Source: Nemertoderma westbladi (Eukaryota; Xenacoelomorpha; Nemertodermatida; Nemertodermatidae). Taken from it: DNA of 38,774 nt. The position numbers and the translations under genes were made by a program. The notes beneath the pieces are model-generated. The model did no database searches and was not told where the DNA came from. It worked only from the letters and a program-made list of their open reading frames with translations. Of this stretch, positions 10,304-20,000 are shown one piece after another (positions within the stretch are counted from its first letter, which is position 1; each line of letters begins with the position of its first letter). Location: NCBI GenBank assembly GCA_032718475.1, contig JAUCBJ010001868.1:1-38774 (forward strand). Direction: 5' to 3'.

Positions 10304-11296
10304 TTCATTTCATTTGTTTTATTTACTTCAAGCATTGTTACAGTATATACAGTATATACTTATAATTGCACATTTTATTTAATGTGAATTAAAAACTGAC
10401 AAGTTATGTTGATGAAGTAGGACGCCGCCTTGTCGCAATGCGAGTTGAGTGGCGGTCGCCCTAAAATGTGAAGCCTGATGGATGATAAGATTATGATGAG
10501 ATGATCAGATCTATGCAACACCATCTGTTTATAAGCCCAAACTACACCCCCCCCCCCCCCCCCCCCCGGGTTGTCACTCCAGATACTCCAGCCCCTTGTG
10601 GTAAAAGCTCAATTTTAATATTGGTTATGCTGTAATATTTGCAAATGCAAAGTAGTACTTATATGAACGGTTTTTATGTTTGAATAATTCGTTAGTTTTA
10701 CCGAATTTCATTTACCCCGTTGGGGAGTGTATATTATTATATTAATAATTCGTTAGTTAAATTGTTTTTAAACGTCCTTTAGAATTAATGGTACAGTACA
10801 TATATATTCCGGAATATTTTTTCACAATTTTTCCCCAGCGTATGCAAGAGATGCCTGGCCGAGTGTTAGTTTTTTCCGAGATATAAAAAATTTGTTTGTT
10901 TCTGCGGCTCTTGTATGATATCGATGAATCCGTCCTACACGTTGAAAAGATTTTGAAAAGTCAGTCACTTCATATTCATAAAAAACGGAATGCATTAGTA
11001 GACCTAATTGTAGACAGTGTAAGTGCTGAATCGGCAATATACGTAAATTACGATAAATTGGAAACGAATGGCTTTGGCTATCAGAATAGGTGATGCACAT
11101 TAAAATTTTATTAACTTTAATACGAATTTTTTGTATTTGACTTTGTTTCGACCCCAGACTATTAAGCAATACTGGATATATGGGTGAACGAGGGAGTAGT
11201 AAAGTTGCTTTAAAATATTAAAAGAGAAAAACAGATGCCGTAATTTATAAAACAATCCTGAACATTTCGATATTTTTTTTTAAAAGCAAACTCTAT
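10304..11296. other. Non-coding stretch with a poly-C run
   Basis: No gene is recognised. A C homopolymer of about 22 bases lies at 10546-10567. Two opposed open frames at 10.82-11.17 kb have no recognisable motif and are most likely chance. Confidence 0.5.
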
Positions 11297-12583
11297 ATGT
11301 GCTTTCCATGTGAATCCAACGAAACAGATGCATTACAAGCCCTCCAGAGATGTATTGCAGATATACGTAGGTGGTGTATTGTAAACAAACTTAAAATAAA
11401 CGATGATAAAACCGAGTTCATAATACTGGGAACACCTCAACAACTCTCTAAAGTATCTACACAATACATAAACGTTGGTAACTTCAAAATACGCCCTGCA
11501 AAATTTGTAAAGAACCTCGGCACATGGTTCGATCCAAATCTCACCATGGGAAAATTCATATCCAAAACTTGTAATGCCGCGTTCTTCCACATCCATAATA
11601 TTCGCCGTATCATCAACTTTCTTGACCAAAAGTCCGCTAAAACAGTTATACATTCACTTATTTCAAGTCGGATTGACTACTGTAACGGCCTCCTCTATGG
11701 GGTGTCTAGCTACCAACTAGCAAAATTGCAACGTGTGCAAAACTCGGCCGCCCGCCTACTAACTAGGGTTCACAAGTATGACCACATTACGCCGTCTCAA
11801 AGAATTACATTGGCTACCAGTGCGTAAACGCATTGAGTTTAAATTGCTTCTCCTTGTCCACAAGTCCACCTTAGGTCACGCACCACAGTACATATCTGAC
11901 ATGCTTGTCCGGGTCAATCGCAATAACAACACTACAAGGAATTGCTCTACACTCACTTTCGTTGAGCCGCGATTCAACTGTCAAACCCTAGGGCGCCGGG
12001 CATTCCCAGTAGCCGCCCCACGACTCTGGAACAAACTCCCAAAAGATATCCGCTCGATTTCCGACACCACAATTTTTAAACAGCGACTCAAAACACATCT
12101 TTTTGAAATTGCATATAATTAAACTCCAAATCATGAACTCTCTAATTATTTTATTCCAACTCTAGATATTCAATCAACTCTCCAAAAACTGTAAACTTCT
12201 TTTAATTTGTTCTTCATGCGTTTTTTAGTGTTTCTGTTCATTTTATTACCCCATCGCTCGTTTTTATTGTTTCAGTACGTCCGTCAACTACACTTTTTAA
12301 CTATGCTAATTAATTTTTTTATTACATATTTTTTACTGTACGTTTCATTTACGGCGAGTATATTTATCAATTTGTACTGTATGTTCCACTTTTTAACGAT
12401 TGTAATAACTTTTAGTCATGTCGAACTGCACGTTTTATCGTTAGTGACGACTATAATTTTTTAATTTCTGTACTACTTGCACTGCTAGTTTTAATGTTAT
12501 ATTGCTTGTGACGTAAGCGCCTTAGCATACTTCTATTGTTGTAAATTCGGCGCTATACAAATGCATCATTATTATTATTATTA
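11297..12583 (+). pseudogene. 5'-truncated LINE (family X, L2/CR1-like): RT C-terminus plus 3' UTR
   Basis: The fragment starts just after where the FADD motif of the polymerase should be: ADIRRWCIVNKLKINDDKTE, then LGTWFDPNLTM, LISSRIDYCNGLLYG and KLQRVQNSAARLL, the thumb and connection region. A frameshift near 11780-11800 moves the reading to LKELHWLPVRKRIEFKLLLL and PRLWNKLPKDIRSI, ending at a stop at 12120-12122. A 3' UTR of about 430 bases ends in GGCGCTATACAAATGCATC and an ATT repeat (12567-12583), a typical end for this LINE group. It has fewer breaks than the sister copy at 8.2-9.1 kb, so it inserted later. Confidence 0.8.
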
Positions 12584-13172
12584 GCATCCATTATTACTCC
12601 TAGATATTTAATCTGTTGCACTTGTTTCAACCTTGTTCCTCCTATATTCAAATTACGATCGCAAAATTTATATATAAAATAAAATATAAAATATATTATG
12701 TTTTCTTCACGTTTAACGTTAATCGATTTGACACGAGCCATTCCTGGATTTTGATTAATTCCTCATTAACTTTGTCAAAAACTTTTTCGGGTACTTTATG
12801 GCGGGTAATGAAACTAGCATCATCGGCGATCAAGGTTGTTTCCATATCGGTAACTGAGGATAAATCGTTGATATAGACCAAAAATAATAATGGGCCTAAG
12901 AGGCTACCTTGTTGGACTCCAGTTGTTATGGTGGCAATTGAAGAGGAATATCCGTTTAAGTTAACGTACTGGGTTCGGTTTGAAATATAGTCTTTAAATA
13001 GATTAAGGGGTTTGCCTCGCACACCGTAGTATTCTAATTTTTTAAGCAAAACACTATGATCAATTGTGTATCGAATGCTTCCTTATATCGATGTACTCTA
13101 TAAGGCACAAGATGATACTCCAGATTCAATAGCTTCAATTATTTGTTCTGTTACAGTGATGATAGCCTGAGT
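12584..13172 (-). pseudogene. LINE fragment (family Y, jockey-like): reverse transcriptase palm
   Basis: Read leftwards it gives TTQAIITVTEQIIEAIESGV, a broken KEAFDT motif A region (about 13085), LKKLEYYGVRG, GVQQGSLLGPLLFLVYINDL (motif B), LIADDASF (motif C, where FADD is usual), LVSNRLTLNVKKT and finally QIKYLGVIMDA. Frames change near 13075 and near 12720-12700. The first part of the RT and the 3' end are both missing. Its left edge abuts the ATT tail of the family X LINE. Confidence 0.75.
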
Positions 13173-14430
13173 TGTCAGGTCAGGTATTCTAGGTCATTGA
13201 TCAAGCACCTCCATGCAGCATAAAGGAGGTGCCACCTGAAAGAGTAGATATGGGTGATGGGCCTCATGTCTGACTTCATTGCGGCACCCATCCTGTGGAA
13301 TGGCAAACCAGGGTGTGGTATTTGCCCCGAGAGCTGACTCGGCAAAAAAGCACCCCCCAACCCCCACTATGGATTATATTAGTAATGCGGAGGTCCGGCC
13401 ACTAGAGGCCAGTGGAATTACCGGACACAATCGCCCTCACAGGCGTCAGTTAACTCCTGACCGGCTGCCTGTCTCACCCCCTACTGGAGAGAGAGTAGCC
13501 AACAACTCTTTGAGCCCCTTTCCTGATGACCTTTCTGGCCCAAACCCTGGGTCACCAGGGAGGCCAGATTGTGATGGGGAGAGGGATTCTGGAGTTGGAG
13601 GCTACTCTCATGTTCCACCCCGACCAACAAAGCCATTGGTGAATCTGAGGCAAGTCACTAGACTAACCTCAGTAAACACCCTAACACTCGGGTCCCCAAT
13701 GCGACAAGGTGAGCTGACTGCCTTGGCAGATAAGCTTTCTCTTAGCGCAGTGCGGAATGCAGACTGGACAGACTGATGGGGTTCTGATTAAGGACATGGG
13801 GGGCGGTTGGCGACTCGCCCTCGCGTCAGCAGATGATAGTGGCAATGGTGGAATTGGTCTATTGATGAATCCAACTGCACATGCAGCATTGGACAAAATG
13901 GACCAAATCTCTAACCGCATCATCCGTTGCCACTTCTCATGTTCTGGAAGACTGGCTAAGAAGTTTCCTAAGGTGGTTCTGATTGTGTGCTACTCTCCAA
14001 CTAGTGTTGCCCCTGTAGATGAGGTGGAAAATTTCTACCACAATCTACTAGCAGCTACTGATGGAGTGGATCAGCATGTATTCTTAACATTCCTGGGAGA
14101 CTTTAATGCAAGTCTACATCAATCACCTACATCGCCCTGGGTCTATAGCAATAGTGTTAACCGAAATTCTGTCCATCTTCAAGATTTTATCTCTGGAAAT
14201 GGATTGTTTTCGGCTGGAACCCAGTTCAAGAAGCGAACTGGAAAGCTATGGATTCATAGTGGACCCAGTAGTAGTAGGAGAAACATAGACCTCGGCATAC
14301 TCCTCCCTAGCTTGGGCTATGGGCTAGATCTCGGAGGGCTATTAAAAATGCCAAATTCCGGTGCTAAATTGCAGTGTTTAATGACCATCTGTCACCTACA
14401 GTATTGATTCGCGTCGTTGCCTTGCCTTCA
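13173..14430 (+). pseudogene. LINE 5' half (family Z): AP-type endonuclease domain
   Basis: An open frame from ATG 13369 gives a proline-rich leader and then LTSVNTLTLGSPMRQGELTA, the start of an APE endonuclease. The frame shifts near 13755, and the part around the catalytic Glu is lost there. The next frame continues with GGIGLLMNPTAHAALDKMDQ, VVLIVCYSPTSVAPVDEVE, FLTFLGDFNASL (the GDFNA motif), TQFKKRTGKLW and, after another shift, a final DH (about 14387). Related elements are often annotated craniofacial development protein 2-like. The middle of the LINE does not follow; the next recognisable DNA is the Polinton, and an RT half of the same family follows at 23.88 kb. Confidence 0.75.
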
Positions 14431-14514
14431 ACCAATCGTTGCTTATCACCTACGCGTAGCCTAACCTCAATCGACCGAACGACCGACCGATCGACTGACT
14501 GAATGCTGTTACCC

Positions 14515-14565
<51 letters not shown>

Positions 14566-15056
14566 GGCCCACCGGTTATTCACCTTTTCGCCACGCTACC
14601 ACCACCCCCCACTGTATACTGTATATGTGATGATACTACTAACAACGACGTGGCCATCTACACGCATATACCCCACCCGATATTATATCGATTGCCAACT
14701 CAACGATTTACCCACCGCTAGCTACCGCTACTCCTCGACGGCTGTCGCCAATCCAACCAACCAAGCAGTATGATACATGAAATTCCACCACGTTCCAATT
14801 ACGCGTATACGTGCATTAGTGATTATTATTATTATTATTACGCAATAATTGTTGATTATACAGTAGTTCCCTACCGGCTAATCAACCAATCAATAAACTG
14901 AATTTAGGTTATTTCTCAGTTGAAGACCTGTATTATTTTTGAAAATATTTTATATATAATCTCTTGCTTTAATCACAATTAATCATTTGTAATGGTTTTA
15001 GTTTAAAAGTTTTTACTTTGTTTGTTTGATTTACAATAAAATAAATTAATTAAATA
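14431..15056. other. Non-coding left flank of the Polinton, with a (CTAA)n microsatellite
   Basis: A CTAA repeat of about 13 units runs from about 14509 to 14563. ATT repeats lie near 14823. The Polinton's left terminal inverted repeat should lie in this stretch, but I cannot point to it because the right-hand partner is missing. The last 60 bases before the first gene are AT-rich. Confidence 0.5.
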
Positions 15057-15509
15057 ATGTCTTCTGATTCCGATATGGTTATGCCAATAGTAAGGCATTC
15101 ATTTTTTGGAGAAGATGGTGAAGCCTATATTGTTATTGATTATACAATTTACCGTCATGGAGATGATAAATATAAAATTGAGTTTTCTGAAAAAGCCAGG
15201 AAAGTTTTAAGCTCAATTGATATTAGTGCTTCTGATAATAGTATTCATCTCTTAGATTACAACCTGAAAGTTGAGCAAGAGGGAAAATTGGGAAAATTAA
15301 TCAACATCTTACTATTATCCATGATAGAGGGGTTAATTGTTATTACACAATACAACGAAGCTGGTGAAAAGTTTGAAATACGGCTAAATCGGCATAGCCC
15401 CTACGAAATTATGTCTTTCTTTATTGTAATGATTTCAAAAGAATCCTTTGTCGAAACTGAAGAATCAACAGATAATGTTGAATATGTTGATAATATCATT
15501 GATTCTTGA
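15057..15509 (+). CDS. Polinton-borne unknown protein, 150 aa, acidic
   Basis: I do not recognise this gene. The frame is intact, from an ATG preceded by ATTAATTAAATA to a TGA at 15507-15509. The protein is acidic at both ends (SSDSD at the start, ETEESTDNVEYVDN at the end), and a hydrophobic stretch, LINILLLSMIEGLIVITQY, lies about two thirds along. It reads as a soluble alpha/beta protein with no catalytic motif visible. As the first gene of the element, on the side away from the capsid genes, it may act early (replication, host interaction), but nothing in the sequence proves that. Confidence 0.6.
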   Translation: MSSDSDMVMPIVRHSFFGEDGEAYIVIDYTIYRHGDDKYKIEFSEKARKVLSSIDISASDNSIHLLDYNLKVEQEGKLGKLINILLLSMIEGLIVITQYNEAGEKFEIRLNRHSPYEIMSFFIVMISKESFVETEESTDNVEYVDNIIDS

Positions 15510-15636
15510 CTTTTCCCTCTATTACAAATATTTTATGATTATTTATAAAATTTTGATGTTTTTAATTATGAAAAAAACATCAAATTTTAAATAATCGAAA
15601 ATTGTAGTAGTAATTGTATATACAGTATAACAGATT

Positions 15637-15639
15637 TGT

Positions 15640-15730
<91 letters not shown>

Positions 15731-15731
15731 G
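15637..15731. repeat. (GTT)n microsatellite, about 30 units
   Basis: The run of GTT is uninterrupted between the unknown 150-aa gene and the RING gene. On the complement it encodes a long Asn run, which is not a gene. Confidence 0.95.
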
Positions 15732-15773
15732 TATTGAGGTAATTATTTTCAATTTACTTTAAAATTTGGAAAA

Positions 15774-16019
15774 ATGGATATTTTAAATGAAAAATGTCCA
15801 GTTTGCTATTCTAAGTTATTGCAACAACATCGAGATTATTACAAATGTGAAAATAAACATGCAACTTGCGTACAATGTATTGTACAATATTCCGAAATGA
15901 ATAATTATTGTTCTAAAATTTGTCCTATTTGTCGCGCACCCATATCTAAGTTTAATATAAAGTTGGCAAGTTATCAACCCTATTATTGGAAAGAGCTTCG
16001 AAATATAACTTATATTTAG
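15774..16019 (+). CDS. Small RING-finger protein, 81 aa, Polinton-borne
   Basis: A C3HC4 RING takes up most of the protein: Cys8-Val-Cys11, Cys25, His29, Cys32, Cys35, Cys50 and Cys53 within CPVC...CENKHATCVQC...CPICR. RING domains of this size usually act as ubiquitin E3 ligases by recruiting an E2 enzyme; in large DNA viruses small RING proteins often target host factors. The frame is intact. It is not one of the core Polinton genes and is probably a cargo or accessory gene. The host target is unknown. A stand-alone host RING fragment is less likely, given the tight same-strand placement and matching AT-rich codons. Confidence 0.72.
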   Translation: MDILNEKCPVCYSKLLQQHRDYYKCENKHATCVQCIVQYSEMNNYCSKICPICRAPISKFNIKLASYQPYYWKELRNITYI

Positions 16020-16459
16020 TATATTAACTTATATAAGTAATGATCCAGGAGATTTATTTACAATATTGGAGAATATTTTTTATAGAAATGTAGTACGACG
16101 GTGTTGCTACTATATTCCTTATTTTTTTAGCAGCGAACATAAAAAAATCATTAGTGCGAAATTCTCGGGAAGTGATTTCCAAACCGCCGATGTTACCTAT
16201 CATTATTTCGCGTATAAAGATGCTCACCATGCTTGAAATTACATTGAAAATGAGTCTATACTATAATTGGAAATAGCACCTTTTGTTGCAGCGAGCGTCA
16301 CATACTGTAGTTGTGTCATATGTTAATTAAATATACAGTACTCTAATATTGTAGTTGCATCAATTATTGTTATATACATAGTAATGGTGATGGTTTATTG
16401 ATATTGATATTGATATTATATTATATTGTATTGTTGATATATCTTAATAATAATAATAA
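16020..16459. promoter_or_regulatory. Intergenic stretch before the ATPase, likely promoter region
   Basis: It is the longest gap inside the element (440 bases). It ends with repeated ATTGATATTGATATT and TATATTATATTG phrases and a TAATAATAATAAATGG start context. A similar run of TAA triplets precedes the ATG at 19126. No known promoter element can be named with confidence. Confidence 0.4.
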
Positions 16460-17140
16460 ATGGCTGACTTTAATTCAGGTCCATATAATTTAAACTTTCA
16501 AATGGGAACGAGTATGATAATTTCTGGCCCATCTGGTTCTGGAAAATCAACGTTTGTCAGTAATTTAATTAAACACAAGAATGGTTGTTTCAACGAAGCC
16601 CCCCTGCGAGTATTGTATTGTTACGGGAGCAATCCCCCGACTATTCCCGGTATTACTCACCTTTATAAAGGTTTGCCAGAAAATATAGATAGTTTAGTGA
16701 ATAGTCGAGATTTATTAATTATAGATGATTTATTAACAGAAACTGAGTCCAGTACAGCTTTAACTGTATTGTTTACTAAGGTAGCTCATCATTCCAATAT
16801 ATTTATTTGTTTTATAACGCAAAACATGTTTTACGGTGGGAAGCATAACCGCACAAGATCAATTAATAGCCATACCTTAGTATTAATGAAAAATCCGCGA
16901 GACAGTCTATCGGTTTTAAATTTCGCGAAGCAGATGTTACCTGGGCAGACCAAATTTTTAGTAGATTCCTATCAAAATGCGACTATTGAACCATTTTCGC
17001 ATTTCTTAATTGATTTACGACAGGAAACACCCGAACATTTAAGATTTAGATCGGATATATTTCGTAATCATAATTGTTACATTAAAAATTACATTGACTA
17101 TAAACGTAGCGAAAATAATAATAATAATAATGATAAATAA
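16460..17140 (+). CDS. Polinton packaging ATPase (FtsK/HerA, A32-like)
   Basis: This enzyme pumps the element's DNA into capsids in virus-like members. The 226-residue frame is intact. Walker A is GPSGSGKST at residues 23-31, Walker B is LLIIDD at 85-90, and a sensor-like CFITQN follows at 117-122, the standard order for A32-like ATPases of Polintons, adintoviruses and poxviruses. The length is normal for the compact Polinton form. The C-terminus ends in an Asn run (NNNNNND) encoded by an AAT repeat, probably a slippage product. It sits 37 bases before the 127-aa gene. Confidence 0.88.
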   Translation: MADFNSGPYNLNFQMGTSMIISGPSGSGKSTFVSNLIKHKNGCFNEAPLRVLYCYGSNPPTIPGITHLYKGLPENIDSLVNSRDLLIIDDLLTETESSTALTVLFTKVAHHSNIFICFITQNMFYGGKHNRTRSINSHTLVLMKNPRDSLSVLNFAKQMLPGQTKFLVDSYQNATIEPFSHFLIDLRQETPEHLRFRSDIFRNHNCYIKNYIDYKRSENNNNNNDK

Positions 17141-17177
17141 TTAATATTTTGTAACAATTTTCAATAATGTTGCAACA

Positions 17178-17561
17178 ATGAATAGACTTGTGCAGAAATA
17201 TCGTAACGAACTGGAATTTCTACGCAGCGCTACCCCTCAACAAAGAACTTATTTTATTAACCATACGGCGAGTAACGAATTAATACGGCTCATTATAAAT
17301 ACTGCATTAAATGTTCTAAAAGGTAATGTACAATTAACCCCTCATTCATTTAGAAATATTCGCCGCTATAAGAAGGTATTGAAATCACTCAACCGTAAAA
17401 CAAAAAATATATCAAGTTACAGAAAAAAGTTAAGCAATCAATCTGGAGGTATACTACCGTTTCTAATACCCTTACTCGGCATTGGCGCGAAACTTGCCGC
17501 GAGTGCTGGTGCCGCCGCCGCTGGAGCAGCTATTGCGAAAAAAATTAACCGTGGACGGTAA
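17178..17561 (+). CDS. Conserved Polinton small protein with hydrophobic Ala/Gly-rich C-terminus, 127 aa
   Basis: The N-terminal half is basic and helical (LEFLRSATPQQRTYFINHTA, then LIRLIINTALNVLKGNVQLT and KKVLKSLNRKTK). The end is a hydrophobic stretch starting SGGILPFLIPLLGIGAKLAA, followed by an Ala-rich run and a KKINRGR tail. The pattern of a helical start, NVLxGNVxL and a GG(I/F)LPFLIPLL tail recurs in Polintons next to the ATPase or integrase. A minor virion or membrane-active role has been considered for such proteins; here that is inference from the hydrophobic tail. The frame is intact. Confidence 0.7.
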   Translation: MNRLVQKYRNELEFLRSATPQQRTYFINHTASNELIRLIINTALNVLKGNVQLTPHSFRNIRRYKKVLKSLNRKTKNISSYRKKLSNQSGGILPFLIPLLGIGAKLAASAGAAAAGAAIAKKINRGR

Positions 17562-17563
17562 TA

Positions 17564-17734
17564 ATGGTTAAAACAGGAGTAACATTTGGAAAATTATATT
17601 TAGTATCGAGTAAACCGTTAGCTACTGATTTAAAACCACAAGATATACCTAGAGTAAATACTACAAAAAGAAAACCCTTTAAAACATCAACTTCAAAGAA
17701 AATAATTAAAAAATTTCAGTTGTTCTTACGGTGA
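17564..17734 (+). CDS. Small basic protein, 56 aa, overlapping the integrase start
   Basis: ATG 17564 comes two bases after the stop of the 127-aa gene (context TAATAATGG). The frame runs 56 codons to a TGA whose last base is the first base of the integrase ATG (TGATG). The sequence opens MVKTGVTFGKLYLV and ends with a Lys-rich tail, KRKPFKTSTSKKIIKKF. The net charge is strongly positive, suggesting nucleic-acid or capsid binding. I cannot name a family. The tight fit between its neighbours is the main argument that it is real. Confidence 0.6.
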   Translation: MVKTGVTFGKLYLVSSKPLATDLKPQDIPRVNTTKRKPFKTSTSKKIIKKFQLFLR

Positions 17735-18876
17735 TGCCCTTTATAAGAGATTTGAATATACATATTACTTGTGGTTGTCGAAAAGATGCCACCAAGATGA
17801 AACCGATTTTAAGCCGAAGCTTAGACAAAAAACTGTTAAGAATTTATTTAGATCCTTCATCCCCCGCGGGTTTTGCAAGTGTTGCAAAATTAGCAAAAGC
17901 TGCAAACATCAAACCAGCACAAGCCCAGAAATGGTTGAGCGGGCAAAAGACATACACCCTTCACGCTCCACGTAGACATCATTATCCAACATCTAAAATA
18001 TTTACGGGAGGCTTAAAAGATATATATATGATAGATCTGGTGGATATGCAGCAATATAAATCACAAAATAATAATTATAACTATATATTAACATGTATTG
18101 ATGCCTTTAGCAGGCTTGCTTTTGCCTATGGCATGAAAACAAAAAAGGGTATTGAAATTATTAGTATATTGCAAAAAATATTCCAGAAAGGAAAACCAAA
18201 CAGAATCGCGACTGATCAAGGGTCTGAGTTTCTAAATAAATCTGTAAGAAAATATTTAGATACGTTAGGTATACAGTATTACGTAATGTATTCTGTGAAT
18301 AAGGCGGCTATTGTCGAGAGATTCAATAGAACATTAAAAACAAAGATGTTCAAAATTTTCACGCAACGGGGAAATAATGTTTGGATTAAAATTTTACCAA
18401 AGCTCATTTATGCTTATAATAGGTCATATCATAGGACAATACAAATGACACCTATTGAAGTTAATAAATTTAATGAAACTGAATTAATGAATAGATTATA
18501 TGGGAAATATAGACAGATTAATCACAAGAAAATAAAATTTAAAGTTGGAGATACAGTACGATTATCTATCGCTCGTACTGCTTTTGCTAAAGGCTATCGA
18601 GAACAATGGACACGTGAATTATTTATTATTCATCGGGTCAGGTTGGATAGAGTACCAGCGGTAATGTTCGATATTAAGGACAGCACCGGAGCTATAATAA
18701 AGGGCTCATTTTATTCTCACGAACTTCAAAAGGTCCACCCGAATAATAATATTTATCTAGCAATTGACAAAAAAAATATTGGCAAACTTAAAGAACGTGT
18801 ACGCAATGGGAAGAAAGAATATTTAGTCCGATTCATCGGATCCAAGAAACAGTCCTGGGTACAGCATATTCAATAA
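17734..18876 (+). CDS. Polinton integrase (RVE/DDE) with C-terminal chromodomain-like segment
   Basis: This retroviral-type integrase joins the element's ends to host DNA. I chose ATG 17734, overlapping the previous stop; the GTG three bases earlier is not needed. In the 380-residue protein the catalytic triad is Asp101 (MIDLVDMQQY), Asp161 (IATDQGSEF) and Glu195 (KAAIVERFNRTLK), with MTPIEVNKF further on, all as in Maverick integrases. Residues from about 260 (FKVGDTVRLS) form the SH3-like DNA-binding part. The last 30 residues (GKKEYLVRFIGSKKQSWVQH) are a shortened chromodomain, used to steer insertion to certain chromatin. The frame is fully open, so the enzyme could in principle still be made. 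Confidence 0.9.
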   Translation: MPFIRDLNIHITCGCRKDATKMKPILSRSLDKKLLRIYLDPSSPAGFASVAKLAKAANIKPAQAQKWLSGQKTYTLHAPRRHHYPTSKIFTGGLKDIYMIDLVDMQQYKSQNNNYNYILTCIDAFSRLAFAYGMKTKKGIEIISILQKIFQKGKPNRIATDQGSEFLNKSVRKYLDTLGIQYYVMYSVNKAAIVERFNRTLKTKMFKIFTQRGNNVWIKILPKLIYAYNRSYHRTIQMTPIEVNKFNETELMNRLYGKYRQINHKKIKFKVGDTVRLSIARTAFAKGYREQWTRELFIIHRVRLDRVPAVMFDIKDSTGAIIKGSFYSHELQKVHPNNNIYLAIDKKNIGKLKERVRNGKKEYLVRFIGSKKQSWVQHIQ

Positions 18877-19125
18877 GCTTAGGTTTATACTGTATATTAA
18901 TTCATTTTGGTCGCATATGACCGTAATTAATCAATAATATTAACTCGAATGATATTACTATATCTATAGTTCATCCGCTTTAAATAAAGCCAGTAAAATA
19001 TTGATCCCACGCATATACTGTAGAAGATGCTGGCAATGAACGTGGTCACAGATGTCTATAATTTAACATTATACTGTATGTACAAAGGAGTCAAGTAGAG
19101 AGAGCGAGCTTAAATAATAATAATA
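18877..19125. promoter_or_regulatory. Gap between integrase and capsid-gene block, likely promoter
   Basis: 249 AT-rich bases separate the open left gene block from the broken capsid block. It ends with TAATAATAATAATGG at the next start. No named element is visible. Confidence 0.35.
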
Positions 19126-20000
19126 ATGGCCACAGATACATATATCACTCTACTTTCAGATAGCTCATTGAACACTTATCCCAATAATAATCCTAGTGAG
19201 TTTACTGTTGATTTAGCCGAAGAATTATATATTGGTCCAAATGCCAAAATTGGACTTGCCGAACTTCAATACCAAGCAACATACAGTAATATTACGCTGC
19301 AAACTCAAATTTCGCTGTCAATCGGGGTAGATGCAAAAGATGCCAAATTATATAGTTTATTTCCTGGTATGCATAACTCTATTCAAGTGATTATTGATGA
19401 TATAAATAAACTGTTTAATTCTGAAGCGAAATATAGAGATTTCGAATTCATTTTTAATACAAATAATTCTAGAATTAAATTTAAATTTCCTAAAAAGTTG
19501 AAAAAAATACTATTAAGTCTACGTGGTGATTTAATACAAATTCTAGGCTTAAAACGGTTATTGGATCAGAATCATCCAGGTATTCCGAATTGGGATATAT
19601 ACAGTACCACTACAGTAGATGAATTAAGCAATATAGAACAGCCGATATTAATTTTAAATTATAGCGGACCAAAAATTTCGGAAATTGGCATTTTAGATTT
19701 TCCAGCTCCCACGTATATAACACGTAATAAAGATACAATTTTCATATATACTGATATTATTAAGAGCTCATTTTTGTTGGTGACGCTTTAGCTCCGCTCT
19801 TAAGAACCTGCCCTTTAACGCAATTAAATCGAAAATATATTAATCACGAATACGAGAGCATTTGCTATTACCCATTGTTGAATAAAAAACTAAAAACAAT
19901 CTTAATTACTTTACGTGACGGACAAGGCGAATTAATTAATTTTAGCGGAGGTCACACTGTTATAACACTTAAGTTAATACGGGGTGGCAGTGATGGATGA
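19126..20000 (+). pseudogene. Penton-like (single jelly-roll) protein, copy 1, one frameshift
   Basis: Penton proteins close the five-fold corners of the capsid. The N-terminal part (SDSSLNTYPNNNPSEFTVDL, then AKIGLAELQYQ) has the layout of the Polinton penton family, whose members start with LPSNSSM...YP-N and a VGL-E/I strand. The frame from 19126 closes at 19791 after KSSFLL. A one-base change near 19770-19780 would continue it in the next frame to a TGA at 19998-20000, ending in the ITLRDGQGELINFSGGHTVI strand pair expected for the family. So it is a broken gene of about 290 codons. The stop overlaps the next gene's ATG (19993). Confidence 0.7.

Noticed and set aside
10822-11169. Two opposed frames of 65 and 115 codons
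   Set aside because: No recognisable motif in either and AT-rich low-complexity codons; no support beyond being open.
15543-15752. Asn-run protein on the minus strand
   Set aside because: Translation of the (GTT)n microsatellite.
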